A DNA stretch of 64,000 nt from Didymodactylos carnosus (taxonomy: Eukaryota > Rotifera > Eurotatoria > Philodinida > Philodinidae): positions 17,604 through 81,603 of the forward strand of contig CAJNOQ010000076.1 in the NCBI GenBank assembly GCA_905250885.1, in the 5' to 3' direction. Positions 12,239 to 25,100 of this stretch are shown in pieces. Below the pieces are notes generated by a model. That model was not told the origin of the DNA. It saw nothing but the letters and a program-made list of their open reading frames with translations, and ran no database searches. Both the position numbers and the translations under genes were made by a program. The stretch's first letter is position 1, and every line of letters begins with the position of its first letter.

Positions 12239-13594
12239 ATGGATAAAAAGATTTATTATGAAAAAACATCGCACATACATTCTCGACTATTTTTGTGTCT
12301 TTTAAAAGTGATCTAAAATCTTGTTTTTTCTTTTCTTTTCAATGAGTGTGTCCATTTTGGCCGAAATGTTTGTATATATGATTTGTTAGCTACGATTTTT
12401 GTGTAGTCTCTCTTATCCGGACGTCAAAAAGCTTTGAATCTACCGTTGAATAAGTTGTGTTTAAACAATTAGATTATGGTTTTTCTGTTTTGTTACCAAA
12501 CTTTGATTGTCCTTTTTTTTCTGATGTACAGATGTTGTTGTTATTATATATTTGTGTTATTTTTTTTCTTCTAATTCTGTTCTTTTCTTTTTCTCATTAT
12601 ATACATACCATAACAAACGAATTTTGTACGGACATATGAGCCGAACGTCTCACAGTAGTTTTTTTTTAAAAAAATTGGGAAACCTTGCCTTCTATTTTGT
12701 TTTTAAGTCATTTTTGTTGTTGTCACCTTTTCTTGTTCGATCACGTTGTATTCTGGACAGTATTATTTAGTGATGGAAATACAAAAGAGAGAGGAACAGA
12801 TGGCTATATTAAATGTAGTCAGGCAGGAATGTTCTATATGCTCAAAAAAAGTGCTACTCTCGGTTATTTATTAAGCAACTTTGAATGAAAAGTAACGGAG
12901 TTCCGTTTTTCCAGCATTTTGAAGGTAAAGGCTCTGAGACGTTTCCTCTTAAAGGAAATAAATTTGATAATCTTTTGTTAAAATAGAGTTTTTAAAAGAG
13001 TCTTTGGAAAATCTGTTCGTGATTTAGAGATCTATAGAATATATTGGACTTTTCTCGTGTACTCTATAGAGTACGCGGAGTGTCATGCCAATGTTTGTTA
13101 CTAAAAAGTTTATATCTCCTTCTAATCGCTCTAATAGACTATAAAATTTCAGAACACGATCGTAGCAGTAACTTGTAAGAACAGAAAATAGAAAAAAACA
13201 TGAAACTGGATTCAACACCAAAAAGGCTTTTCAGATTTATATGCCAAAATACAGCCTATGGAAACGGTTTCTTTGCATATTTTTACATTGTCATCATGTA
13301 GATTAACTTCCATTAGATATATCCTAAAATTCTCATGATATGAAAGTGATTCTAAATTGTATGGATTATTTACTTTCCAACTTGTCAGTCTGTTTCTAAC
13401 CGGTGGATTAGAATTAGTTGATTGAATATGTCGTAAGATATAAACAGTCGCTGGTAACCCTAACATTAGTTATTATTGATGTGAAAGCGACTTTTTTATA
13501 ACATAAGATGCGCTTCTTTTTCCATCTTAATTTTGTATTCTTCTGGCCCAATTTTGTATGCTCTAATAGATATTGAAAAGATTATTTTCTTTAG
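12239..13594. other. Intergenic DNA between DEK and the RBR ligase gene
   Basis: It contains the probable DEK 3' flank and no confident gene. On the minus strand, 13212-13466 and the adjacent 13024-13221 carry open frames of 84 and 65 codons. The first has fairly protein-like composition (WKVNNPYNLESLSYHENF). I recognise no domain and see no splice pattern joining them. They may be a decayed gene or chance. Confidence 0.35.
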
Positions 13595-15176
13595 ATGGGA
13601 TATTCAGAAGAAGTTGAGCAATTATGCGACTCAAAAAATGATTTACAAAATTTATTGTCACCGATATGCCAGTGTCCAATTTGTTTTCATGATATTTTTG
13701 ATGAGAAAGAAGTATATAGAGTTAAAATGTGCAATTGCATGTTTTGTAGAGTAGTAAGTATATGAAAAAAGCCTTTTTATGTTTAAGAAAACGATATATA
13801 TGTCGTCTTTGTTTTAGTGTGTTATTCAATATTGCACAAATCAATTAGAAACAAAGTAAATAAATGATTTTTTTACTTGTCATTGTCATCTTCACATTTT
13901 AATTTTCAAATTTTAATTTTTCTTTTTTATTTAAAGTTTAGTACCTATTTCTTGTCCAGGTGCAAAATGTAATGGACTTTTTCTAATCACGGAGGTAAAT
14001 ACCACGTTCTCAAAATGACATAAGCTCCGATAAGTTCTATTCTCATTCATTCAGTTAGAACAAGTATTAAGTGTGAAGCAAATTCAACTGTACGAAAAAC
14101 TAATTCTGAATAATGGTAAATATATAAACAATTTGACATATTATTTTGAAAATTTTTCATTCCTTCTTGGTTTTTTACTTTTTGCAGAGGTTGCATTAGA
14201 TCCAAAAAGATTATTTTGTCCAGTAATCAATTGTGGCCAAATATGCACTATTCCAGACGACATTGATATCACAACAGAAGCTCCTATTACATGTACACAA
14301 GTAAGAATACATAAAATTAATTTATCAATGAGCTTTTGTTCCTAATAATTAATTTTAATGTATTATTGGTGCTTTAATGAATAGATAACATTAATTCTAA
14401 ATCTTTTTTAGTGCAAGTTTACCTTTTGTATTAAATGTCATGAAATTTGGCATCAAGGTCTTCCATGTCTAGATGGAGGGTATGTTTCATTTTATATTTC
14501 TTACTTTATAATCTGAGTAAAATCTGTAGTTCTCTTATACATTAGAATTCCATTTGAATCCGATCCAGAAGCAAGCATCAAACGTTGTCCAAGGTAATCG
14601 AAAGTTTTTTAATTACTTGCTCGTCCTATATAATAAGTTTTTTTCAGATGTCAACTTCCTATTGAACGTTTAGTCGGTTGTGCACAAATGCTATGTCGTA
14701 GATGCAAGCACATCTTCTGCTGGTATTGTTTAAAGTCTCTTGATGTAAGTGAAAATTATATCGTAATAGAAAAAGATGAGTTTATGTTTGTTTTTATTTA
14801 GAATGATTTTTTCTTACTACATTACGAACGTGGTTCATGTCGAAATCGTCTTGGTCACACTCGAATATCTCTTTTTCTTCATAGAATAACAATTGTTGGA
14901 ATTTTTGCTGGTCTCAGTGTTTTACTATTAATTGCTACGCCATTTTTAATATTAGCTGCACCTTGCATTATGTGCTGTCGATGCAAAGAGGCTAAAAATC
15001 CATTGACTAACTACAAAAATTGGAGAAAACGTTTTCGTACAGGAAATGATTCTTACACTTTAGATGAATTAACAACATTAGAAATAGAACAGCCAATGTC
15101 CATATCAAAACCAGAAATAGTGACATTAACTCCTCAAATTCACATCAATATAAACAGTGATCATCTTCAAATCTAG
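13595..15176 (+). CDS. RNF144: RNF144-like RBR E3 ubiquitin ligase (9 exons)
   Basis: RING-between-RING ubiquitin ligase that passes ubiquitin from an E2 through its own cysteine, anchored in membranes by a C-terminal helix. Exons 13595-13753, 13818-13855, 13937-13994, 14055-14115, 14188-14300, 14412-14479, 14546-14593, 14648-14744 and 14802-15176 join in phase to about 338 residues. RING1: CPICF, then CNCMFCRVC and ISCPGAKC. In-between [26 protein letters not shown] and the PCLDG cysteine. RING2: [20 protein letters not shown], whose GC matches the catalytic cysteine position of RNF144A, then [12 protein letters not shown]. The tail [11 protein letters not shown] leads into one hydrophobic helix ([20 protein letters not shown]) and a Cys cluster, as in RNF144A/B. 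It is longer at the C-terminus than the vertebrate proteins (about 292 residues). The ATG sits directly on a TTTAG acceptor, so an earlier exon or a trans-spliced leader is possible. Exon 6 with its intron flanks recurs at 63827. Confidence 0.94.
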
Positions 15177-16090
15177 TAAGAATTATTCTAGATGTTGTTT
15201 GTCTGTTGAAGGTGTATCTCGAATTTTTTTAAAAAATGTAAAAGAAATATTAAAACTGAGTCAATTTTTTCTAATCTGTAATTATTTTTTCTGTATATTT
15301 TTATTTTTCAATTTTTGTGTGTGTAGTCTGTTTTTAATTTGTAACCGATTTGTACATGTGATTATAAACTGTGAATATTGCATACCTTGAGAAAAGTAAG
15401 TTCAAAACAGTAACATAGAATTAGAGAACGTTTTTTTTCGTTACTAGTCTTATTTTTTCGTAATCTGTTAGTTTTATTAGTGGCGTAACTGTCATTATTT
15501 TTATCATTTTTTGGCTTTTTTAGTTCTCACATGATGAGTTTTATCTGTTTGTGTTGAAACGTTTTGTTTGTCTATATAATACAGTTAGTAAGATCGTGTG
15601 AGAATGACAATTGTCATACAACGAAAAAAAAACATCGTCTATGTCAAATTATAAAATATTTATAACTGACTAGTAATCCTTACCGGTGAAGATGTAATGT
15701 TATAGCAATTATATGAAAAGCAATCTTTATATGTTACCTTTATTAACAGCATTATTGAGCCAGTTTGCATTCAGATCCTTTGTGGCATATACTCTTTTTT
15801 ACCGTTGGACTATTAATCATTGTAGCTAGAAAGTTAAAAGACTTCATTTGCAATAAAAATAAGTAGTCTCCTAGAAATATATTCATGGTTTTAGTTCTTA
15901 TCACTTGTATCTCATCACTTCTCACATGGTACTCACTATTTCTTAGTTTGTAAATGGTTTTATTTGATGAAAAGAACCACTGGAAGTACAAAAATGGATA
16001 CAAATGATACTATGAAATGTTTTCAGAATTATCTGCTTGAGTGAATGATAGCGCTTTAAAAAACTGTTAACAATAATTTTTTATTTTTCA
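15177..16090. other. Intergenic DNA, RBR 3' flank to ACBP
   Basis: T-rich 3' flank of the RBR ligase gene, then the downstream side of the convergent ACBP gene. Open frames at 15157-15390 (+) and 15752-16003 (-) are low-complexity or without recognisable similarity. I see no gene here. Confidence 0.5.
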
Positions 16091-16342
16091 CTATTTTGCT
16101 TGTAATTTTTTAACTAATTCAATATAATTCTGTTCAGCTTCTTGTTTACTCATTCCTTTATTTTTGTTCCATGCATCCCATTTCGCTTTTCCTTCAAAAT
16201 CAAATGCACCTGGTTTTGATGTGTTAACATCTCCGACATTTACTTGTTTAAACCATCCATATAATTGTAATTTTTCCTCATTGCTTGGCGCTTTTGACAA
16301 TTTCTTCACATCTTCAGCTGCTTTATTGAATTCTGCTGACAT
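16091..16342 (-). CDS. DBI: Acyl-CoA-binding protein (single exon)
   Basis: Small soluble protein that binds medium- and long-chain acyl-CoA esters and buffers or carries them in the cytosol. The single exon encodes 83 residues, close to the 86-87 of the canonical form. The binding signature is intact: KLQLYGWFKQVNVGDVNT, KPGAFDFEGKAKWDAW and NKGMSKQEAEQNYIELVKKL. The Tyr of YGWFKQ, the Lys of FKQ and the KAKWDAW segment line the ligand pocket in known family structures. The start MSAEF matches the family N-terminus. A TTAG acceptor-like site lies about 14 bases upstream of the ATG on the coding strand. The coding region has no intron, unlike most neighbours. Confidence 0.97.
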   Translation of the reverse strand: MSAEFNKAAEDVKKLSKAPSNEEKLQLYGWFKQVNVGDVNTSKPGAFDFEGKAKWDAWNKNKGMSKQEAEQNYIELVKKLQAK

Positions 16343-17169
16343 ATTGTTAATTTTACTAATTACAATTATTTATAATCTGTAACAAATACAAAAAAAAGAC
16401 AAACAACATTGTTCGCCGACGAATATGTATGAGATAACAATGCATCTATTAAAAAGAGAAAGTTCAGAATAGCTAGTTTTCATAATTACTATATGACCGT
16501 AATTTCAAGCTGTATTAATAAGAGTTCGTCTCCTACTGACAAACACACAACATGCATCTACTCTTTGGTCTGATATAAAAAGCACAGATAAGTTTACCCG
16601 TTCCTTATCAATTTTCTTCACTTCAAACAATATTTTTAGTAAAAGAATACATAGAAATTTAATTTGTCTTGCAAAACATTGTTATCTCACCTAAGTAACA
16701 GGCTGTAAAACAAAAAAACGTTAATTATAAAAAACAAAGTGACATAGCACAGAATCGAAAAAGAATAAACAAGCGACTTTGAGACACGAGTGCTACTGAA
16801 TCCGACTGCTGGTATCAACACTATTAGAATGGAATATTTTACGGTGTTCTTTGGTTTAACAAGGAAGTATTGTAAATTTTCGCCAAGTTCATATTATCGG
16901 TACTACTCGACATCAGTGCCAGTTCGGTACTTGTTGGCACTGGATAGCGCCAGTGGTCAAGCCACTGCCAGTGTAACATGGCATGCCGTGCGCAACGACA
17001 CTGGCAGGGTGAACCTTTTTTCCAGTCCTACACTGGAATTCTTTTTTTTAGGGTACAACGCTTATAGGCTGCCTCAAGGCGCCTAGGAACAGTCGGGTCA
17101 AGATAACGATTTATATCAGGTTGTTTAAAAAACGAAGCAAACAGCTTCAATTTAAAAGCTATTAATGTA
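16343..17169. other. Intergenic DNA with CACTGGC-rich repeat-like block
   Basis: Downstream of about 16,790 the DNA is richer in G+C. Between about 16,900 and 17,100 the word CACTGGC/GCCAGTG recurs in both orientations. It includes a small hairpin near 16951-16967 (CAGTGG...CCACTG) and the palindromic run GCCTCAAGGCGCC near 17,078. This looks like part of a decayed mobile element lying beside the reverse-transcriptase remnant. The open frame at 16790-17086 is judged incidental. Confidence 0.4.
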
Positions 17170-17872
17170 TTAGCTGCTCCTTATATCTGAAGAAAGGTGT
17201 TTGAGCTTACCAATATGCTTGGTCCAGAACATATCATATAAGCCTAGGTAGGTGTACATGCTCAAGGACGTCCTGAATAGGTTTGTTATTTAAGAATAAA
17301 GAGAGCACAGTAACATTTTGAAATCGCCGAGATCTACTGAACAGCAATGATTTACATTTTCAAATATTAAAGCTGAATAACCAAGTATCAACCCAAGAAG
17401 CAAGACGAACTAGATCACAACTTAACGAAACACTCGATGCTAGCAGATTGGCATCGTGCCTGAACATAGACGTGTCATCCGCAAACAATTTACAGATGTT
17501 ATCAGAAATATCATTAATAAAAATAAGAAACATTAATGCGCCTAACAATGAGCCTTGAGGTACATCTATATTAATAGATCTGATACCAGAATCTGGTATC
17601 AGATCTGGTATCAGAATGAGGTCACAGTGCCAAGCACTATCATATGCTTTGCTTATATTCAGGAAAACACCTCTGACAGAGCCCCATTCATCTAATCCTT
17701 TATCTATATGGTACGCAATTTCATGGAATTGATAAATAGTGCTATCTCTGGACCTAATACCAGACTGTTTAATACTCACCAGATTTTTTGAAACAAGCGT
17801 TCAAAAACACTTATAAGCGTTAAGAAATTTTAGAAGTTGAAGATAAAGGAGTAATTGGCCGATAATTCTCAT
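17170..17872 (-). pseudogene. Decayed non-LTR retrotransposon reverse transcriptase fragment
   Basis: Remnant of a LINE-type (Jockey/CR1-like) reverse transcriptase read on the minus strand. In order: ENYRPITPLSS near 17855-17872, VFLNISKAYDSAWH (catalytic Asp block A), VPQGSLLGALMFLIFINDIS, LFADDTSMF (the YADD-type active site, intact), and a weak C-terminal segment YLGLYDMFWTKHIGKLKHL near 17,200-17,260. The 139-codon stretch 17360-17779 stays open, but frameshifts and stops lie on both sides. The usual 50-60 residues between block A and the PQG motif are deleted. The junction holds a short tandem repeat of (ATCTGGTATCAG) near 17,590-17,615. No endonuclease domain is seen. It cannot encode a working enzyme. 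Confidence 0.85.
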
Positions 17873-18321
17873 GTTTATATGTTCGATAGTTAAATAATGA
17901 TTTTAGACCAGTGGAACCATTGTTTAGAAGGCATTTCTCAATCTTACTTAATTGTCCTCAACTGTTGCGTTCATGCTGTTTGGGTCTCTTTATAACATTT
18001 GAAAATAGATATACACTAGTGAAAATAGTGATATTAGTAAACAGAACCCCATATGATGTTGTATACAATTTCTTTACCAATTAAAATAGTATAACACAAA
18101 CTATTGATTCACATGTATTTTTAAATGAAATAGATGTTCTTCCTGAGTAAAGCCACTTCATTGAGTGATATGAATACAATTTTTATTTTACATTTAACTG
18201 AAATAGTAAAACGTTGTTGTCAAACATTAAGAAAGAAAATCTTCACCAAAATTGAAATAAAAAAACTTTCTTCACAAAAACGGTCAGACGATTTTTTCAA
18301 TTATGTAACTAATAGAAAATA

Positions 18322-21300
18322 TTATTGTCCGGATGCGGATATTACTGCATGATTTCCCATTAAAGGTGGTCTAGATACGATTGGCATATACGATGTTCGG
18401 TAGTCTGCATTAGTTACAACTTTTGTTTTTAACATTTGACGCCATTGAAATTTGACGTATTCATGCCGTTCAATCTAAAATCAAAATATTATATATACTT
18501 ATTAAATTAAGTGATATTGATAAACGCAATTAGATAAAAAAAATGAAATATTTAAAATGAATTAATAATTACAGACGAATGAAAAAGACAGTATAAACAG
18601 TCTCTATTCTAATACTCTAAACTGAGATATGATTATAACTAACTGTTAATAAGATAATCTATGTTGAAAAAAGATATGTAAATCCAATATCTGCAGAAAT
18701 CACGACATGCAGAAGTGTTTTGTTAACGTATCAAAGAAAGTTAGTTGAACACTACCCCGCTTGAAATCATCTACTTACAGCATCATCGTTTGTAGACATC
18801 TAAATTGATAAACGAATAACAACAATAGAAAAAAGCAAGACAAAATTACATAAGGCATGAGACTACTTTTACGATCATTTAAACATGTGTCGAACAGATT
18901 CTAAACTTATTTAAATGTTTGTCAAACTATTACAATTATTTTTTACTGTTTTAATTAATCTAACTAGCATACATCATCTTATGCGAGCTTATCATAACAT
19001 ATGAGAAAGCGGAAGAATATTCTTAAGCAATAGCATATAGTCATAGTCTCCTGTTTTCTGCATACAACAGCAATAATTTTCTTTTTAACCTGAAAAAGCT
19101 AAGCTAGACATATGACAAGAATCAATTATTGAAAAAAGATTACTCATATCTACTTCGATACTTAAGACAAATGTAGCATAAAAGCTTTACGAAGACTATA
19201 CTTACACCTTTATTACGGATGATTACACTCCTATGAACCATGATATCTATCGTTCATATGAAACTTAGTCGTCTTTAATAGACACTCAACTTACCATTAG
19301 GTGCACGTGTATTCGACGTCGGCGTGTTCTCGGTGTTTGATCTTCTCGAAGAAAATGAACAGCTTCGTTTGAATTATCATTAAGTTCACGAAAACCGAAT
19401 TTTAATATATGTCGAGGTAAACGTCTACAGATAATACACAGAAATACATAGAATTTTATTAAATAAATATAATTGTATATTAAGGATAAACAAGAAAAAG
19501 ATTTTATACCGTTTTGAATCTCGTACAGGTGGTAGTTTTGTGTGTTCATCTGACGTTAGATAATTACTTGTTGTAAATTGATTATTATAAATTGATTCAA
19601 ACAATTTTGATGGATTTACATCATCAATTGTTGTATGAACATTGCGCGTTTCACTACAACATGTGTACAATAGTGAAAATCATTAGTATTTATAATAATA
19701 TTATAAAAGTAACTAGTACAAGAAAAGAAAACTTCTCACTATTACTCACAGTTTTTTTCTTTCTGTTTGTTCAATTGGTGAATCGTCCTAAATTATTTTA
19801 GAAATTTTTAATCTTTTATTTGTGTCTATGGTATCTAAAAGAGTATGACTCACTCCTTTATTTCCCATAATCGATGCTAATTGTTGTATAATCGGATCAT
19901 TCCAAATCAGTGGAATAATACGATGTGGAATACGTGAATGTAAAAGTGGTAGAAATTTTGGATACGAACGATATATTTTTTGAATATATTGTGATGACTG
20001 TGGAGCACCATGAGACTGGAGTACTTCACAAATAAAAATAATTCATATTTGTACATAATAAAAAAATTACAAAACAAGCCCTTACGTTTATCACATAGGA
20101 CAGCATGTGTTATATCTGACGGCGTTAAATGAGGATCAGGTACATCCATCAGTGACGTAATGATTGGTGAGGCATTAGGTCCATGTATTAGAAGATCAGA
20201 ACCTTTTGACGGCTCTCTGTCTGATTTCAAAGCACTTGCTAATGCATCTTGCATGGTTAATACTTTGTTAATGTTTATCCCTGGAAATAAAAAAATGCGA
20301 ATGATTGGGTATCTTGTATTAGAGTGAAAATAGATGATGTATACCAGCTTTCGTTGCTTTTGACCGTGCATTTTCTATAATATGCTCCGATGGATATTTG
20401 TACATTTCTCTCGGTGATGGTTGCATATTAATAATTGGTGGTAGTTTCGATGCTACAAGATTATTGTGCATGTTTGTTGAATGAAGTGGTATACGTGAAA
20501 TATTTAATGTATCAGTAAAAAGTGACAGTGATTGTGTTAAATCATTGCCCCATAACGATGATAATGCTGCCGGTCTTATTCGTTCATGTTGTTTATGAAT
20601 CTGTATTCCACGAATAACTAGAAAAACATCATACAAACAGTTTTATTAGTACAGTTTTTATGTTCGAAGTTCATATAAACAAAACTTCATTAAAGTTCTT
20701 CACGTTTCTTAAACTCATCATATGTGGACTCAATATCAAATAGAATATAGATAAGCCTATCAGTTTACCTAGACATGATAAAAGTTGAACAAATTCTATA
20801 TCTTGTAAATGCTTGTTACGATTTAAATCTGTTAAATGCATACGACTATTAGGAAAATTCTGTAGGTTGTTTGCAAGGACATGTGATTCTTCTCCTAATA
20901 AAGAATGTAATGAAATTTTCTTTGGTAAGAGTAATGGACGTTTAGGTAGCCGATAGAAACCAAACTGTTTTGTATGCTGATCAATTAGATCTTGTACGAT
21001 ATCGTGTTCATCTGGAAGATGATGATCATTATTGCTGATATCTTGTATAAATTGTCTCGGACGTTGCTGATGATACTTTTGTGGAAGACGTTCAAGATAT
21101 ACTTTACGCTTTGGCATCATTATACGTTTTATTCGTTGTTGATCATTTGTATTCTCTTCATCAATGGACAAATTATCAACAGATTCTATCACAAGACGGT
21201 TTTCATTTTGTTTTATTTCAGGTATAATAGTACTTGTTTCATTTGTTGCAAATTCTAATTGATCACGTTTTCTATAATAACTCCACGTTTCAGAATTGTT

Positions 21301-21351
21301 TGGCAGTAATTTTTCACTAAATGAAAGAACATTTTCCCTCACTTTTATCAT
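18322..21351 (-). CDS. Unrecognised conserved-looking protein (9 exons, 21-nt microexon)
   Basis: A well-formed spliced gene with no family I can name. Minus-strand exons: 20769-21351, 20345-20617, 20086-20280, 19854-20023, 19750-19787, 19510-19653, 19295-19424, 18779-18799 and 18322-18474. All phases agree, giving about 568 residues. The 21-nt exon encodes MSTNDDA. The protein is hydrophilic, with no signal peptide or membrane segment. Segments that look conserved: RKVYLERLPQKYHQQRPRQF, LLIHGPNASPIITSLMDVPD, PHLTPSDITHAVL, SYPKFLPLLHSRIPHRI, LPRHILKFGFRELND, and a Tyr/Arg-rich tail HEYVKFQWRQML. The start MIKVREN at 21351 is the first ATG of an open exon. A foldback element (21371-22132) begins 19 bases upstream of that ATG and separates this gene from the helical-repeat gene ending at 22138. 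The two could be one gene; see findings. Confidence 0.75.
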
Positions 21352-21370
21352 AAAATAAACAGACTATTAT

Positions 21371-22132
21371 CCGTCAAAAACAGAATCACCCATGGCTATT
21401 TCTTATATAACTTTTGAATGGTGCAAACTAGAGAGTTGGAGTTTTCATATACGGGAAGAGGAGTTTATGAAGCATCTGTTTACAAGTGAGAACTCTTTTA
21501 GAGAATTTTTCAAAAGCCGATTTTTCAAGGGATTTTTGGAAAGCTCTTGTATAATGAAAAAATTTAAAATATCAAACTATTGACTTGTTTACATCAGTAG
21601 ATAAAGAAAGTGTCCGCTTCAAATGGGAAGTAAGCGACCTCTTAATCTTTTGTGTCTGAGGTGTGGCATCGGATTTACTTATTTCGGAAGATTTCTAGAA
21701 AATGTTTTGAAAAACCCAAGTATTTTATGTTGGTTTTTAAAAGTTCTGTCGAACTCCATGATATGTTGCAGATAAAATCGGGTGTATCTCGATATCAAGA
21801 AGTAGTCTGCATCAATTTTGACTGAGTTATGAATTTTCTTCTTTTACGCGAATCCGATGCCACACCTCAAACACAAAAGATTAAGAGGTCGCTTACTTTA
21901 TCTACTGATGTAAACAAGTCAATAATTTGATATTTTAAATTTTTTCATTATACAAGAGCTTCCCAAAAATCCCTTGAAAAATCGGTTTTTGAAAAATTCT
22001 CTAAAAGAGTTCTCACTTGTAAACAGATGCTTCATAAACTCCTCTTCCCGTATATGAAAACTCCAACCCTCTAGTTTGCACCATTCAAAAGTTATATAAA
22101 AAATAGCCATGGGTGATTCTTTTCTTTAACGG
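21371..22132. mobile_element. Foldback element A (arms about 290 bp)
   Basis: The left arm, from 21371 (CCGT...), is repeated in inverse orientation up to 22132 (...ACGG) with about 95% identity over most of its length. A 23-bp insertion near 21608-21630 is present in only one arm. The pattern is AT, then CCGT...ACGG, then AT, so a 2-bp AT target duplication is possible. Each arm contains the same 63-codon open frame (21392-21583 and 21919-22110), which is a shadow of the repeat and not a gene. The inner part (21658-21868) is itself a palindrome that begins GAGGTGTGGCATCGGATTT and resembles the ends of element B. No transposase is encoded. Confidence 0.88.
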
Positions 22133-22137
22133 ATATC

Positions 22138-25100
22138 CTACCGATGTTTAACAACAGTGGGATCTAAATTCTTTGTTTTCTCTTTGATTACGATTGTATT
22201 CGACTCAAAGATTGATTCCATAGACGAAACAACAATTTCTTCTTCTTTAGTTTGATTTTCTCGAGATTTTCTCTCCTCAGGAATAACTTTATCATCCGTT
22301 TTTTTTGTTTTATCATTAATTTCAATTCTTATTGTCGGTTTTACTGATTTGAAGCTACTAGACGTAGTGCTGATCAATGTTGAAGACGCGACATCCACAT
22401 TTTGAACTAGATGATCAATTATTGTCTCCTTTTCCATGTGCCGTTCTTCTGCTTTTACAATGTCTCGAATCGGTTCACTGAATGGCTCAACAACTTTCTC
22501 ATAACGCTGTATTGTAACTGGTATTTCAACCTCACGTTCAGCTCTAGTTTCAGTCATATGAACCACTTCAGTTGGATGTTGTTTTTGTTCAACTTCAGTT
22601 GAGAACTGTTCTTGCTGAAATTCAGTTGCTTGCTCTTCATCTATTTTTTGTTCATTCTCGTCGATTATTGCATATTCTTTTGTTTCATTCTGCTGCTGCT
22701 CTTGCTGATCGCCTTCAGCTTCAACAGGCATCCTTTTTTGGTTAAAATAATTCTGTAAACTAAAGCCTGCCGAAGGTAATGTCTGGATTAAAAAGAAAAT
22801 ACGAACTAGTAAACATAGAATATGACGTCTACACAGGTAACTCACTTCTAAATGATCAATATCATCTGCTATATCTTTTAAGACAGTGTCCGATTGAATT
22901 CCAGACAACTTTTTCAGTGCCTCACAACATTCGGTTCGAACAAGCACCTTCAATGAAAAAAGCACATCAGTTAAATTGAATAAGAAGGGCTTATTCATAT
23001 CAAATAAAATGATGGAGATTTTATTCCAGTTTTGAAAATCATTAATCTTCTACTCAGACGTAGAGTCCGGCATCGGATTTTTTTCGGGTTTGACTAAATA
23101 GTGAAATTAAAATTCGTTCCTACAGAGCAAATTTGTCTAAGGTGTACGTTCGATAGAGAAATGTTTCCGCTTTCGAATATGGTATTTTACGTGAAAAAAG
23201 GTTCCACTGACATACTGCTAGCAATCCAAACCTGCGAAAAACCAAAAAAAACCTGAGTTTTCGGGTTTTTCACGGGTTTAGATTGCTAGCAGTATGTCAG
23301 TGGAACCTTTTTTCACGTAAAATACCATATTCGAAAGCGGAAACATTTCTCTATCGAACGTACACCTTAGACAAATTTGCTCTGTAGAAACGAATTTTAA
23401 TTTCACTATTTAGTCAAACCCGAAAGAAATCCGATGCCGGACTCTACTTAGACGTCGGACTGTAATAATTTTATCAATTACAGTTTACATACTCGTTTGT
23501 CATTAACATATGCATTTAATAGTGCAATATCAGCTGTTTTTGTTTCAATTTTTAATTCGCCTAGTGTATTAGCAATAATTGATCGATGATCTGGCTCATT
23601 ATGTAATAGTAACGGCACAAGTCCTTCGACACAGCGATCATATAGTTCATTTGAAAAGCCGATATTTCTATAAAAGAGTTAAAACTATCTAACTATTGTT
23701 TTTTTTTATTTAATCTACTTACCGTTGTAATTCAATTAAATACTTTGTGAATGTTTTCAGTTGTGTTTTATTTGCTGTCAATATTTTTTCTAAAATTGCT
23801 TCAACCACATTTTCAATTGTTGGTAATAAATCTTTTGGATACCATTTTTCTTGTGAAATCTTTTTTAATAATGGATGTAATTTAGTACTTTCGGTTGTAT
23901 CTTGTTCAACACCATCCATCATATCCTCTATTAACTGCTCATCAGCACTTCTCAATGTGGCCACAATCGATTTTAATGAAAAATTTTCATCATCAGCATA
24001 CTATAATTGAACATCATTCTATCTGTGCTAACGATCAATAAAGTTTATAGAGAAAACATACTCGAACAGAGTCCATGTTTTTTAAGACTAAAACAATTAA
24101 ATTTGAATCATTGACATCTGTGATATATTTGACAGCATTAATTGCTTCAGTAACAATATCATCCTAAAATAATTAATATTTTACTCATTACTTGCCCTAA
24201 AAATCAATCTGTTATGAAAACAATACCTTCTCCGAGTTTCCTGCCAATTCAAGTAGAGATAGTATTATACTTTTGCGTTCGATTACAAATTGTTCAATTG
24301 TACGAATTGTACATAGTATTAAATTGGGATGTAAACCGTCATTCTCACTACTATCTAAATTTGTTAATAAAATAGACAATACTTGATTGACTAACGTCGG
24401 TTCGATACCATAAGTTCTATAATAAAAAAAAGAAAATAATTTTATATACTATAATCCTTAGAACTCATGAAGATCGTACCGAAAAACATCGATTATATAA
24501 CTGCATGCTGACTCGTACGAGAGTAGTTGTTTTTCTTTGATAATTTTCATTAAATATATAACCATTGGGCGAAGATTTGGCTCCACTGATGAATCCCACC
24601 AGGGTTCCAGTTTCATTTTGTTGAACAAATCAGGAATCTTATCCTATCAAAAAATATTTTTATAGTTTTCTCATCCTCTTATCATTATCTTACTACAACT
24701 TAATATTTAACTTTATTTCTAAAGCGTTCACAAACTGTTATAGTGTAAATAATTAACTTATTATATTGCACGCACTTTATTATGAATATAAACTAATCAA
24801 AAACATGTTTATACAATATTTTTTAATCAAGTTTATATTTTTATAAATAAACAGAGTTAAATACCTGCGTTAAATGAAATTATTAAAAGTGACTCATTCT
24901 AAAAACATAAAATTCTCTGTACCTCATTATCCCAATAGCTATTATAGCGTTCCTCATCATCAATATCTTCATATTCATTGTTCTACAAATATATTCATTC
25001 AAATTTTTTAACTTAGAAAAGTTCGATTCTATTGTTTTACCAATTACGACGATAATGAGTTGAACAGTAAGTATCCTATTTCAAGTAAGAAAAAATATTT

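Noticed and set aside
13024-13466. Minus-strand frames of 65 and 84 codons with fairly protein-like composition
   Set aside because: No domain recognised, frames do not join by a plausible splice, and no conserved motif supports a gene.
21392-22110. Two nearly identical 63-codon frames on opposite strands (21392-21583 and 21919-22110)
   Set aside because: They are the two arms of foldback element A read in each direction. A protein family here would be an artefact of the inverted repeat.
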